DNA from: Sphingobium algorifonticola
GTDB taxonomy: Bacteria; Pseudomonadota; Alphaproteobacteria; Sphingomonadales; Sphingomonadaceae
Direction of reading: 5' to 3'
DNA: 64,000 nucleotides
Assembly: GCF_004005485.1 (NCBI RefSeq)
Contig: NZ_RZUL01000003.1
Location: forward strand, 248,001-312,000
The notes beneath the pieces were generated by a model. The model was not told the DNA's origin. It saw only the letters and a list, made by a program, of their open reading frames with translations, and did no database searches. This document shows, piece after piece, positions 1 to 7,267 of the stretch. Each line of letters begins with the position of its first letter. Positions within the stretch are counted from its first letter, which is position 1. The translations under genes and the position numbers were made by a program.

Positions 1-2
1 GC

Positions 3-947
3 CCGCTCGGGCCGGGCGAAGCGGCCCGCATCTTCACCGGCGCGCCGCTTCCCGCGGGGGCGGACAGCATCCTCATGCAGGAAAATGCCGAAAGGAACGG
101 CGATCGCCTGTCCCGCGCAACAGCCGACGCGCTCGAACCCGGTGTCCACATCCGCCGCCTAGGATCAGATTTTGCGACAGGCGATCGGCTGCTTCCCGCC
201 GGTACGAGGCTCCAGGCCCCGCAACTCGCGCTGGCGGCGCTGGGTGGCCATGCGATGCTTCCCGTCCGCCGTTGCCCGCGCATCGCCATCATCTCGACCG
301 GCAATGAACTGGTGCCGGCCGGTGCCCCGGTTCCGCCCGGTACATTGCCGTCGTCCAATGCCGTGTTGCTCTCCGCCATGCTGGCCGCGCTGCCGTGCGA
401 CATCGAGGATCAGGGCATCGTGCCCGACGATCTCTCCGCCATGACGCACGCCTTTGCCACAGCGGGGCAGGCCGACATCATCGTTACGACAGGCGGGGCA
501 TCGGTGGGCGATCACGATCTGGTGCGCCCTGCCTTTGCAGCAGCCGGGGGCCAGCTCGATTTCTGGAAAATACGGATGCGGCCCGGCAAGCCGCTCATCG
601 CGGGTACACGCGGCGCGTCGGTTTTTCTGGGCCTGCCCGGCAATCCGGTTTCGGCGTTCGTAACGGCTCATCTGTTCCTGCTGCCGCTCGTCCGCCATCT
701 GCTCGGCAGTCCAGCACCGTTGCCATCGACTGCCCGTGCGGTGCTCGCAGCAGGCATCGGCCCGGCCGGAGAGCGCGACGAATATCTGCGCGCGCGGATG
801 ACGGTTGATGGCGCAATGGCCCTGAACGCGCAGGACAGCGCCGCAACGCATGCTCTCGCGCAGGCCGACTGCCTTATTCTGCGCCCTGCCGGATCGCCCG
901 CCGCACGCCCCGGCGAAAACATTACGATACTGCCTCTCCCGGCGTGA
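3..947 (+). CDS. moeA: Molybdopterin molybdotransferase MoeA (5' end cut by window)
   Basis: MoeA inserts molybdate into adenylated molybdopterin in the last step of molybdenum cofactor synthesis in the cytoplasm. The reading frame is open from base 3, and the residues before the first ATG at 75 (ARIFTGAPLPAGAD) are typical MoeA sequence, so the true start lies outside the window. Visible family motifs are TTGGASVGDHD, RMRPGKPL and GLPGNPVS, the core of the MoeA/MogA-like domain, followed by a normal C-terminal domain IV. It ends at a TGA 66 bases before the stop of a small convergent gene. moeA directly upstream of lexA is a common alphaproteobacterial order. The identification is secure; only the N-terminus is missing. 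Confidence 0.95.
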   Translation, partial: PLGPGEAARIFTGAPLPAGADSILMQENAERNGDRLSRATADALEPGVHIRRLGSDFATGDRLLPAGTRLQAPQLALAALGGHAMLPVRRCPRIAIISTGNELVPAGAPVPPGTLPSSNAVLLSAMLAALPCDIEDQGIVPDDLSAMTHAFATAGQADIIVTTGGASVGDHDLVRPAFAAAGGQLDFWKIRMRPGKPLIAGTRGASVFLGLPGNPVSAFVTAHLFLLPLVRHLLGSPAPLPSTARAVLAAGIGPAGERDEYLRARMTVDGAMALNAQDSAATHALAQADCLILRPAGSPAARPGENITILPLPA

Positions 948-960
948 CCTGACATACACG

Positions 961-988
961 AAAAAGGGGCCGCCGCAGCGACCCCTTT
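961..988 (-). terminator. Rho-independent terminator of the small minus-strand gene
   Basis: A seven-base-pair stem (AAAGGGG with CCCCTTT) closes a GC-rich loop. Read on the minus strand it is followed by a run of five T residues, the form of an intrinsic terminator. It lies 25 bases past the stop of the small gene at 1013-1180 and supports that gene being transcribed. Read on the plus strand the T run is absent, so it would be a weak terminator for moeA. Confidence 0.7.
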
Positions 989-1012
989 CCATGTCTCCGA
1001 CTGGACGACCTG

Positions 1013-1180
1013 TCAGCGTTGCTGTTCGCGGCCTGGGGACTGATCGTCCCGCTTGTCGCCGCCAAGCTGGCCCTGCCGGTTTTCCTGCTGCTGCTGGCGG
1101 TCCCGCTCGGCACCCTGGCCGGGCTTGCGATCCAAATCGCGGTCGTTATCGATATTGTCGTTCCGATTCTGGTCGGTCAT
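1013..1180 (-). CDS. Small hydrophilic, probably disordered protein (55 aa), unknown function
   Basis: This short frame encodes a 55-residue protein made almost entirely of Asp, Asn, Arg, Gln, Glu and Gly, with no hydrophobic core, so it is predicted to be intrinsically disordered. It starts [11 protein letters not shown] and ends SPGREQQR. Three things support it as a real gene. A Shine-Dalgarno AGGAG lies 7 bases before the ATG at 1180 (an adjacent ATG at 1183 is too close). Third codon positions are mostly G or C like the neighbours. A terminator hairpin follows the stop. It is divergent from lexA and convergent with moeA. No family is recognised; the composition resembles small stress or hydrophilin-like proteins, which is only a resemblance. 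Confidence 0.6.
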   Translation of the reverse strand: MTDQNRNDNIDNDRDLDRKPGQGAERDRQQQQENRQGQLGGDKRDDQSPGREQQR

Positions 1181-1298
1181 CATCTCTCTCCTGTCCCTCG
1201 GGGGCGGGGACACGCAATGAACCGTCGGACGCTGTCGCTGTTCCCCACGGTGCGCCCAAGCGTTCACCGCTTGACGCGAACAGAAGCGTTTCCTATAC

Positions 1299-1313
1299 GT
1301 TCCCCGTCCGTTC
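1299..1313 (+). promoter_or_regulatory. LexA operator (SOS box), GTTC-N7-GTTC
   Basis: The sequence GTTC-CCCGTCC-GTTC is an exact match to the direct-repeat LexA box known in alphaproteobacteria. It sits 17 bases before the lexA ATG, where bound LexA would block transcription, as expected for autoregulation. It is also about 120 bases upstream of the divergent small gene. Confidence 0.85.
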
Positions 1314-1330
1314 CACAGGATGAGGTCGAT

Positions 1331-2020
1331 ATGCTCACGCTCAAGCAACAGGAACTGCTGATTTTCATCCATCACCGGCTGGAACAGGGCGGCGTGTCGC
1401 CGTCGTTCGAGGAGATGAAGGATGCGCTCGATCTGCGATCCAAGTCGGGGATTCATCGGCTGATCAATGCATTGGAGGAGCGCGGTTTCATCCGCCGCCT
1501 GCCCAATCGCGCGCGCGCGCTCGAAGTCGTCAAGCTGCCCGACGGCGTGGAACGGAGCCGGGGCGATGTTCCCGTCATGCCGCCGCGTCTTGCGACGACG
1601 CAGGCCGCGTCGGTGCCTCTGCCTCCTGCCGCCAATGACGTGATCGACATTCCCTTGCACGGGCGTATCGCCGCCGGTGTCCCGATCGAGGCGATGGAGG
1701 GTCAGAACATGCTGTCGGTTCCGGCCGCCCTGCTCGGCGCGGGCGAACATTATGCGCTGGAAGTGTCCGGCGATTCGATGATCGAGGCCGGCATATTGGA
1801 TGGCGATTTCGCGCTGATCCAGCGGACGGAGACCGCGCGTGAGGGGCAAATCGTCGTCGCGCTGATCGACGATGCGGAAGCGACGCTCAAATATTTCCGC
1901 AAGGATGGCGGACGTATCCGGCTCGATCCGGCGAACAGCGCTTATGAACCGCAGATCTACGATCCGCGTCAGGTCCGCATCCAGGGCAAGCTGGCGGGGC
2001 TGCTGCGCCGCTACAACTGA
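1331..2020 (+). CDS. lexA: LexA repressor
   Basis: LexA represses SOS genes and cleaves itself when RecA is activated by DNA damage. The 229-residue product begins [10 protein letters not shown] and has an N-terminal winged-helix DNA-binding domain (about residues 1-65). The C-terminal S24 peptidase domain has the Ala115-Gly116 cleavage site (GRIAAG), Ser149 in GDSM and Lys187 in ATLKYF as the catalytic pair. The start at 1331 is chosen because it gives the normal family length and follows an AGGATGAGG ribosome site. The frame is open further upstream but runs through the operator. A GTTC-N7-GTTC box at 1299-1313 indicates autoregulation. Confidence 0.97.
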   Translation: MLTLKQQELLIFIHHRLEQGGVSPSFEEMKDALDLRSKSGIHRLINALEERGFIRRLPNRARALEVVKLPDGVERSRGDVPVMPPRLATTQAASVPLPPAANDVIDIPLHGRIAAGVPIEAMEGQNMLSVPAALLGAGEHYALEVSGDSMIEAGILDGDFALIQRTETAREGQIVVALIDDAEATLKYFRKDGGRIRLDPANSAYEPQIYDPRQVRIQGKLAGLLRRYN

Positions 2021-2047
2021 TCCTTCGGTGATCCTGGCGCGCGCCGG

Positions 2048-3001
2048 TCAGGCGGGCGGCCCTTCTGCGTTGCGGCGCTCGATTTCGGTCACGATCGTGA
2101 TCGCGGCGCGCGCCGCTTCGGCGATGCCGGCCTCGGCCGCCTTGGCATCGACGGTCGGCCGGTCGAGATAGATGGCCAACACATAATCCCGGCCCGATGG
2201 CGACCGGAGGATGGCGACATCGTTATAGGCTGTGCCGCAGGTGCCTGTCTTGCTGCCCACCGTCCAGTCGGCGGGCGTCCCCGCCCGTATCCGCGCAGCA
2301 CCGGTCGAGCTGGCTTCCATCCACCCGCGCAGGCGCGCCGCAGCGGCGGCGGGCATGTCCTGAAACAGCAGCCGCGCCATGACGGTCGCCATCGCGACGG
2401 GGCTGGTCGTGTCACGCGGATCGTCCGGCGCATTTTCATTCAGCGCAGGCTCGGTACGGTCAAGCCGGGTCAGCGCGTCGCCATGCGCACGCAGAAATGC
2501 CGTAAGGCCATCCGGGCCGCCGACCAGCGGCAGCAACAGATTGGCGGCGCTGTTGTCGCTCACTTCCACCGCAGCCTTGGCCAGATCGGCAATGGCCATG
2601 CGTCCCTTCTTCAGGTTCGCCTTCACCACCGGCGCATAATCCAGCAGATCAGCCTGCGTCACCGGCAGGGTGCCGTCCATGCCATAGCGTCCCTTTTCGG
2701 CACCCATCAGCACCGCGGCCGCCAGCGGTGCCTTGAAGGTCGAGCACATGGCGAACCGCTCTTCCCGGTTGAAGCCGATCAGCAGATTGCCTTCCCGATC
2801 GACCAGTGCGATGCCGAGGCGACCACCCGTCGCCGCCTCGATCTTGCGGGGATTGGCGGCCGCCACCGGCTTGATCGCCTCCTCCAGCGATTCGATGCGA
2901 AAGCGCGACAGCGGCGCGTCACCCTCCGTAGACGACTGTGCACCCGCCGGCGCGGCAAGCTGCGCTACGATCAAGGCAGCACTGAACATCAGGGATCGCA
3001 T
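2048..3001 (-). CDS. Class A beta-lactamase with carbapenemase-type cysteine pair
   Basis: A periplasmic serine beta-lactamase precursor of about 317 residues, with a signal peptide (MRSLMFSAAL to about APAGAQ). All class A motifs are present: Ser-Thr-Phe-Lys (Ser87, Lys90 of this protein), Ser-Asp-Asn, Glu-x-x-Leu-Asn in EPALN, and Lys-Thr-Gly. The residue before the active Ser is Cys (MCSTFK), and KTG is followed by Thr-Cys-Gly. These are the positions of Cys69 and Cys238, the disulfide of KPC/SME/NMC-A/GES-type enzymes. An in-frame ATG at 3025 is an alternative start; neither has a clear ribosome site. The gene stands alone between lexA and the ferredoxin operon, with no adjacent regulator or mobile element, so it looks like a resident chromosomal gene. 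Substrate range is not shown by sequence. Confidence 0.92.
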   Translation of the reverse strand: MRSLMFSAALIVAQLAAPAGAQSSTEGDAPLSRFRIESLEEAIKPVAAANPRKIEAATGGRLGIALVDREGNLLIGFNREERFAMCSTFKAPLAAAVLMGAEKGRYGMDGTLPVTQADLLDYAPVVKANLKKGRMAIADLAKAAVEVSDNSAANLLLPLVGGPDGLTAFLRAHGDALTRLDRTEPALNENAPDDPRDTTSPVAMATVMARLLFQDMPAAAAARLRGWMEASSTGAARIRAGTPADWTVGSKTGTCGTAYNDVAILRSPSGRDYVLAIYLDRPTVDAKAAEAGIAEAARAAITIVTEIERRNAEGPPA

Positions 3002-3085
3002 GGTCAAACTATGCCGGGCCTGCATGCGTCTGTCTACGCCCACTCGTTCACGCCGATCCATCCATGCCCGCCGTGCAATGCCGCG

Positions 3086-3421
3086 CTACATGCCCTGCAT
3101 ATTATGCGATTCAGGGGGGATCTGAACCGTCAGGCTTGCCATGTTTTCGGTCAGCACGATCTGGCAGGCAAGGCGGCTGGTGCGCGTAGCGGATGCCGCC
3201 AGATCCAGCATGTCCTCCTCCGCCTCGCTGGCGCGCGGCAGCAACGCGAAATCGTCGGACGCCACGATCACATGACAGGTCGAGCAGGCCATCTGCCCCT
3301 CGCATGTCCCTTCAAGAGGCTGGCCGATGCCCTGCGCGATATCGAGCAGCACCGATCCGGTCGGGGCATCGATCTCGCTTCGCTGTTTCCCGTCGGCACT
3401 GATGAAGGTGACTTTCGTCAT
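3086..3421 (-). CDS. [2Fe-2S] ferredoxin, adrenodoxin type
   Basis: A 111-residue electron-transfer protein. The four cluster ligands are visible as Cys40, Cys46, Cys49 (GTCEGQMACSTCH) and Cys86 (RLACQ), the C-x5-C-x2-C...C spacing of vertebrate/bacterial-type ferredoxins such as Isc Fdx and the P450/redox ferredoxins. Its ATG overlaps the stop of the upstream cysteine desulfurase (ATGA), so it is the third gene of a translationally coupled operon. This suggests it supplies electrons for, or receives, an iron-sulfur cluster made with those desulfurases. That role is inferred from context; a P450 or other redox partner remains possible. Confidence 0.93.
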   Translation of the reverse strand: MTKVTFISADGKQRSEIDAPTGSVLLDIAQGIGQPLEGTCEGQMACSTCHVIVASDDFALLPRASEAEEDMLDLAASATRTSRLACQIVLTENMASLTVQIPPESHNMQGM

Positions 3422-4548
3422 GGCCCATGCGCTCCGCTGGCGACCGGCGCCTGTTGCGCGGCCGCATCCACAATCGCCTTGGCTGCATCCTCCAGTTCGT
3501 CGATGCGTGTATACCGGCCAAAGCCGATCCGCACCGATCCCCGCGCTTCTTTGTCCGATAGGCCGATCGCTTGCAAGACGTGACTGGGCCGCCCCGATCC
3601 GCTGGCGCAGGCTGATCCCAGCGAAAAGGCGATATCACGGCAATCGGACAGCAGCCGGGCACCGTCGATACCATCCCGCCGGATGTTGAGATTCCCGCGA
3701 TAACGGGCATCGACGCTGCCGTTCACCGTCCAGCCGTCGAACAGTGCCAGCGCCCGATCCCACAGCATCGCGACATGCGCGCCGTCCGCTGCGGCCTGTG
3801 TCGCGGCAAGCTGCGCCGCCATGCCAAACCCGGCGCACAGCGCGGGGGACAGCGTGCCCGATCGCAATCCCTGCTCCTGGCCCCCGCCGTGGAGCAGCGG
3901 CGGCAGATCGATACCCGCGCGCAGCCACAAGGCGCCGACACCTTTGGGTCCGTGAATCTTGTGCGCGCTGATCGCGATGGCGTCGGCCTCGCCGGGCAGT
4001 GGCACCCGGCCGAAGCCCTGCACGGCATCGCACAGAAACGGCGCGCCGGCATCATGGGCCATCGCCGCCAGCGCATCGACCGGCTGAATGACGCCGATCT
4101 CGTTGTTGACCAGCATGGCGCTCACCAGCGCGGTGCCCTCGGTGATGGCCGCCCGCGCGCGATCCAGATCGACGATCCCGTCTGCGCCGACCGGCAGCAG
4201 CACGATCTCGAACCCCCGCATGCTGAAGGCCATCGCCGTATCGCGGACGGCCGCATGTTCGCTTGCCAGCGTCACGATCCGCCGCCGACCCGCGGGCGCG
4301 GCCTGCGCAAAGCCGTGGATGGCGATGTTGAGCGCTTCGGTCGCGCCGGACGTGAAGATGATCCGCCCTACCCCGAGCGCCATCGCCGCCGCAATCCGCT
4401 CGCGCGCCAGTTCGACATGCGCTGCGGCCTGTCGCCCCATGCGGTGCATGCTGTGGGGATTGCCGAACTGATCGCGCAGCAACGGCATCATCGCCTCGAA
4501 CACCTCTGGCGCCAGCGGCGTCGTCGCCTGATAATCCAGATAGATCAT
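3418..4548 (-). CDS. Cysteine desulfurase (NifS/IscS family), second copy
   Basis: A PLP-dependent class V aminotransferase fold enzyme of 376 residues that removes sulfur from cysteine to give alanine and an enzyme persulfide. It begins MIYLDYQATTP, the usual family N-terminus. The PLP lysine is in SAHKIHGPKG, and the catalytic loop carries the persulfide cysteine in GSACASG. The start at 4548 overlaps the stop of the preceding desulfurase by four bases (ATGA); upstream in-frame codons belong to that gene. It is translationally coupled to the ferredoxin below. Two adjacent desulfurase genes with clearly different sequence are unusual and suggest divided roles, for example cluster assembly and tRNA or cofactor thiolation. 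Confidence 0.93.
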   Translation of the reverse strand: MIYLDYQATTPLAPEVFEAMMPLLRDQFGNPHSMHRMGRQAAAHVELARERIAAAMALGVGRIIFTSGATEALNIAIHGFAQAAPAGRRRIVTLASEHAAVRDTAMAFSMRGFEIVLLPVGADGIVDLDRARAAITEGTALVSAMLVNNEIGVIQPVDALAAMAHDAGAPFLCDAVQGFGRVPLPGEADAIAISAHKIHGPKGVGALWLRAGIDLPPLLHGGGQEQGLRSGTLSPALCAGFGMAAQLAATQAAADGAHVAMLWDRALALFDGWTVNGSVDARYRGNLNIRRDGIDGARLLSDCRDIAFSLGSACASGSGRPSHVLQAIGLSDKEARGSVRIGFGRYTRIDELEDAAKAIVDAAAQQAPVASGAHGP

Positions 4549-5576
4549 CCGCGTATCGCCTTCCACGCCGCCATGAACCGCGCGATGTCATCAGCGCCGG
4601 TATGCGGACCGAAGCTCACGCGGACAACTTCACCTGCCGCCGCCGCATCCCATCCCATCGCCGTGAGGACATGGCTTGCCTTCAGGGTGCCCGACGAACA
4701 GGCGCTGCCCGCCGACACCGATATGCCCGCCATGTCGAACCGGATGAGTTGCGCGCGGGCCGAAATGCCCGGCATGCGATAGCTTGCGATCGTCGCGATG
4801 CGATGGCTGTCGGCGGCAACGACTTCGCCGCCCGCATCGGTTATCGCTGCGTCAAGGTCCGCCCGCAGCCGCGCTGCCGCGTCCATCCAGTCGCGCGGCG
4901 ACTCGAGCGCCGCCGCCATGGCGAGGACGGCAGGCAGATTCTCCGTACCCGCGCGATAACCCTGCTCCTGCCCGCCACTCGGTCGCAACTGCGTCAGATC
5001 CTTCACCAGCAATGCGCCGATCCCCGGCGGCCCGCCAAACTTGTGCGCGCTGATCGCGATCATGTCCGCGTCCGGCAGGGGCAGCTTTCCCGCACTCTGC
5101 GCACAATCGGCAAACAGATGCGGGATTGCGGCGAGGGGCTGGATGACGCCGGTCTCGTTGTTCACATGCTGGATGGCCTGCACGGCGGCGTCGCTGGCAT
5201 CCGGCACGACCACGCCATCCGCGCCCACGGCCAACCGCTTCGCGCCCGGCGTTACCCGGAGCACCGCATCATGCTCCACCGGCGAAGTGACGATCCGGTC
5301 GGCGATGTTGCGCGTCAGCGCGATGGCAATCGCCTCGCTCGCGCCGGACGTGAAAATGATATGGCCGCTCCATCCCAGCGCCTTGCCGATGCGCGCGCGC
5401 GCGTCCTCCAGCATGGCCCGGGCCGCGCGTCCGTCGGCATGCGGGCTGGACGGATTGGCCCAGCGCATCATGCCTTCCGTCATCGCCGTCACCGCCTGCG
5501 GCAGCATCGGCGTCGTCGCGGCATGGTCCAGATAGATGCGGGCGGCGTCGGGCATAACCGGCGGGTACACACTCAT
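4545..5576 (-). CDS. Cysteine desulfurase (NifS/IscS family), first copy
   Basis: First gene of the desulfurase-desulfurase-ferredoxin operon. The N-terminus reads ARIYLDHAATTP. The PLP lysine lies in SAHKFGGPPG and the active cysteine in GSACSSG, so the enzyme should be catalytically competent. It is shorter (about 343 residues) than canonical IscS. Start choice is uncertain: ATG at 5576 (MSVYPPVMPD), at 5555 (MPDAARIYLD) or further upstream, and none has a strong ribosome site. It is divergent from the alpha/beta hydrolase at 5693, so the 116 bases between them should hold promoters for both. No scaffold protein (IscU/SufU) is encoded next to it. Confidence 0.92.
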   Translation of the reverse strand: MSVYPPVMPDAARIYLDHAATTPMLPQAVTAMTEGMMRWANPSSPHADGRAARAMLEDARARIGKALGWSGHIIFTSGASEAIAIALTRNIADRIVTSPVEHDAVLRVTPGAKRLAVGADGVVVPDASDAAVQAIQHVNNETGVIQPLAAIPHLFADCAQSAGKLPLPDADMIAISAHKFGGPPGIGALLVKDLTQLRPSGGQEQGYRAGTENLPAVLAMAAALESPRDWMDAAARLRADLDAAITDAGGEVVAADSHRIATIASYRMPGISARAQLIRFDMAGISVSAGSACSSGTLKASHVLTAMGWDAAAAGEVVRVSFGPHTGADDIARFMAAWKAIRG

Positions 5577-5692
5577 TGATTGCGAAAAGGGGCGCTGCAT
5601 CTATATAGGCGGCAAATCCGCCATAGCCACCGGCGAAAGCGGGGCGCGCCCCGCGCTCCCTGCGCCCTGGCCAAGAAGACAAGAGCACCGCC

Positions 5693-6349
5693 ATGCCCGA
5701 TGTGATTTTCCCCGGCCCCGAAGGTCGTCTGGAAGGCCGTTTCAGCCCTCCCCCGCGCCCCCGCGCACCCGTCGCCATGATCCTGCACCCCCATCCGCAG
5801 GGCGGCGGCACGATGAACGACCGCATCACGCAGGCGCTGTACAAGACGTTCGTGCGGCGTGGCTTTGCCGTGCTGCGCTTCAATTTCCGGGGCGTCGGTC
5901 GCAGCCAGGGGACGTTCGACAACGGCATCGGGGAGCTTTCGGATGCGGCGGCCGCGCTCGACTGGGTGCAGAGCTTCCATCCCGAAGCGCAGACGACATG
6001 GATCGCAGGCTTTTCGTTCGGTGCATGGATTTCGATGCAGCTTCTGATGCGGCGCCCGGAAATCCGCGGCTTCATCTCGGTCGCGCCACCCGCGAACATG
6101 TATGACTTCAGCTTCCTCGCGCCCTGCCCCTCCTCGGGCATCATCGTGCAGGGCACAGCGGACGAAGTGGTGACGGCCAATGCCGTGCAGAAGCTGGTGG
6201 ACAAGCTGCGCACGCAAAAGGGCATCACCATCCATCATGACGAAATTCGTGGCGCCAACCACTTTTTCGAACATGAACTGGATCAGCTCATGAAATCAGT
6301 CGACAATTATCTCGACATGCGCCTGGCGCCGGATTCCCCGATCCGCTGA
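5693..6349 (+). CDS. Alpha/beta hydrolase, small dienelactone-hydrolase-like
   Basis: A 218-residue soluble hydrolase with the alpha/beta fold. The oxyanion region is HPHPQGGGTMND, the nucleophile elbow is Gly-Phe-Ser-Phe-Gly (AGFSFGAW), and the catalytic His is in RGANHFFEHE near the C-terminus. These match a widespread family annotated as alpha/beta hydrolases of unknown substrate. It starts at the ATG preceded by an AAGAAGACAAGAG purine-rich site. It is divergent from the cysteine desulfurase operon. The substrate cannot be told from sequence. Confidence 0.88.
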   Translation: MPDVIFPGPEGRLEGRFSPPPRPRAPVAMILHPHPQGGGTMNDRITQALYKTFVRRGFAVLRFNFRGVGRSQGTFDNGIGELSDAAAALDWVQSFHPEAQTTWIAGFSFGAWISMQLLMRRPEIRGFISVAPPANMYDFSFLAPCPSSGIIVQGTADEVVTANAVQKLVDKLRTQKGITIHHDEIRGANHFFEHELDQLMKSVDNYLDMRLAPDSPIR

Positions 6350-6384
6350 TGTCAATCCTCCCCTGGCAGGGGGGGATCGATAGC

Positions 6385-6543
6385 CTAAATCACCCACACC
6401 GCGACATTGCCGAACATCACCAGCCCGGCGACCAGCATCAGGGCGGCCTGTTTCCGGTCGTGATTCTTCGCCAGCATAGTAATGCCCCCGCCCGTCAGCG
6501 CGATGCCCGCCAGCATCAGAATCGACAGCACCGTGCCGCTCAT
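6385..6543 (-). CDS. Small membrane protein, 52 aa, unknown function
   Basis: A 52-residue protein with two predicted membrane segments: MSGTVLSILMLAGIALTGGG (first part) and ALMLVAGLVMFGNVAVWVI, joined by a charged loop KNHDRKQ. Its ATG at 6543 overlaps the stop of the upstream DUF3429 gene by four bases (ATGA), which is the main evidence that it is translated. Function unknown; it probably acts with or is co-inserted with its neighbour. Confidence 0.65.
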   Translation of the reverse strand: MSGTVLSILMLAGIALTGGGITMLAKNHDRKQAALMLVAGLVMFGNVAVWVI

Positions 6544-6983
6544 ATCAGCGCCGCGATCGCCAGACAGACGGTCGCAAGTCCGCCCGACAACGGCACCCGC
6601 AGCGCCAGCCACCAGGAGGGCGCGATGCTCATCCGGACCAGCCTGCGATCGACCAGCAATGTGCCCATCAGCGCCATCGCCAGCACCACCAGCGACGGCC
6701 CCGGCCATTCCTGTCCGACGGCCCAGGGCCAGGCGGTGGCGAAGCTCACAAGTTGCGGGATAACCGCCGCGCTGTAGAGCCAGGGCGGCGCGCTCGGCTG
6801 TGCGGCGGCAAAGCCCCACCAGATGCCCCCCAGAAAGGCGAGGATCGTCGCCGCATAGAAATAGACAAGCGAAATCGCCAGAAACGACCATGACGACCCG
6901 CCCCAGATGACGGCGGCCAGCGCGAGCAGCGGCGGCAGCAATCCGGCTAGGCCAAGAATGAAGGGCAGGCGCAAGGTGGACAT
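6540..6983 (-). CDS. DUF3429-family integral membrane protein
   Basis: A 147-residue protein with about five hydrophobic segments, starting MSTLRLPFILGLAGLLPPL. The pattern of FYAATILAFLGGIWWG and LYSAAVIPQLVSF matches the DUF3429 family of small inner-membrane proteins with no known function. The start at 6983 is chosen because it leads straight into the first membrane segment; the frame is open further upstream but that stretch has no coding character. It is translationally coupled to a second small membrane protein at 6385-6543. Confidence 0.8.
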   Translation of the reverse strand: MSTLRLPFILGLAGLLPPLLALAAVIWGGSSWSFLAISLVYFYAATILAFLGGIWWGFAAAQPSAPPWLYSAAVIPQLVSFATAWPWAVGQEWPGPSLVVLAMALMGTLLVDRRLVRMSIAPSWWLALRVPLSGGLATVCLAIAALI

Positions 6984-7076
6984 GCCCCCGCAATACCGAA
7001 GCGGACCGGAGAGGGAAAGGGAAAGCACCCCTGATTGGGCACGGCTTATGGCGCAAGGCCGACCGGCGGCACCCAC

Positions 7077-7105
7077 TTGCACCGCGCCTGCAAACCCGCC
7101 ATATG
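7077..7105 (+). promoter_or_regulatory. Predicted sigma-70 promoter of the SRP RNA gene
   Basis: TTGCAC at 7077-7082 and CATATG at 7100-7105 are separated by exactly 17 bases. The predicted start, seven bases after the -10 box, falls on the GGGAG that begins the terminal stem of the SRP RNA at 7112. That agreement is the evidence for it. Confidence 0.65.
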
Positions 7106-7111
7106 CGCGAC

Positions 7112-7204
7112 GGGAGTCGGGCGGACGTGGTCGTCGCCAACCGGGTCAGGTCCTGACGGAAGCAGCCACAACGATTTCGCTGCGGGTCGTTCCGGCTCCC
7201 ACCG
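7112..7204 (+). ncRNA. ffs: Signal recognition particle RNA (4.5S, small bacterial type)
   Basis: The SRP RNA core is recognisable by GGTCAGGTCC at 7144-7153 and GGAAGCAGCC at 7158-7167, which form the symmetric and asymmetric internal loops that bind Ffh. The apical tetraloop is TGAC (7154-7157), a URRC-type loop instead of the usual GGAA. The ends pair as GGGAGTCGG (7112-7120) with CCGGCTCCC (7192-7200), a nine-pair stem. The 3' end is approximate. It lies just upstream of dnaX, a frequent bacterial arrangement. Confidence 0.92.
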
Positions 7205-7267
7205 CCTCTGATATTTTGGCTGGCCCAATCCTTCGACATCCTTCCTGCAACCGGCTAAACCCTGCCG

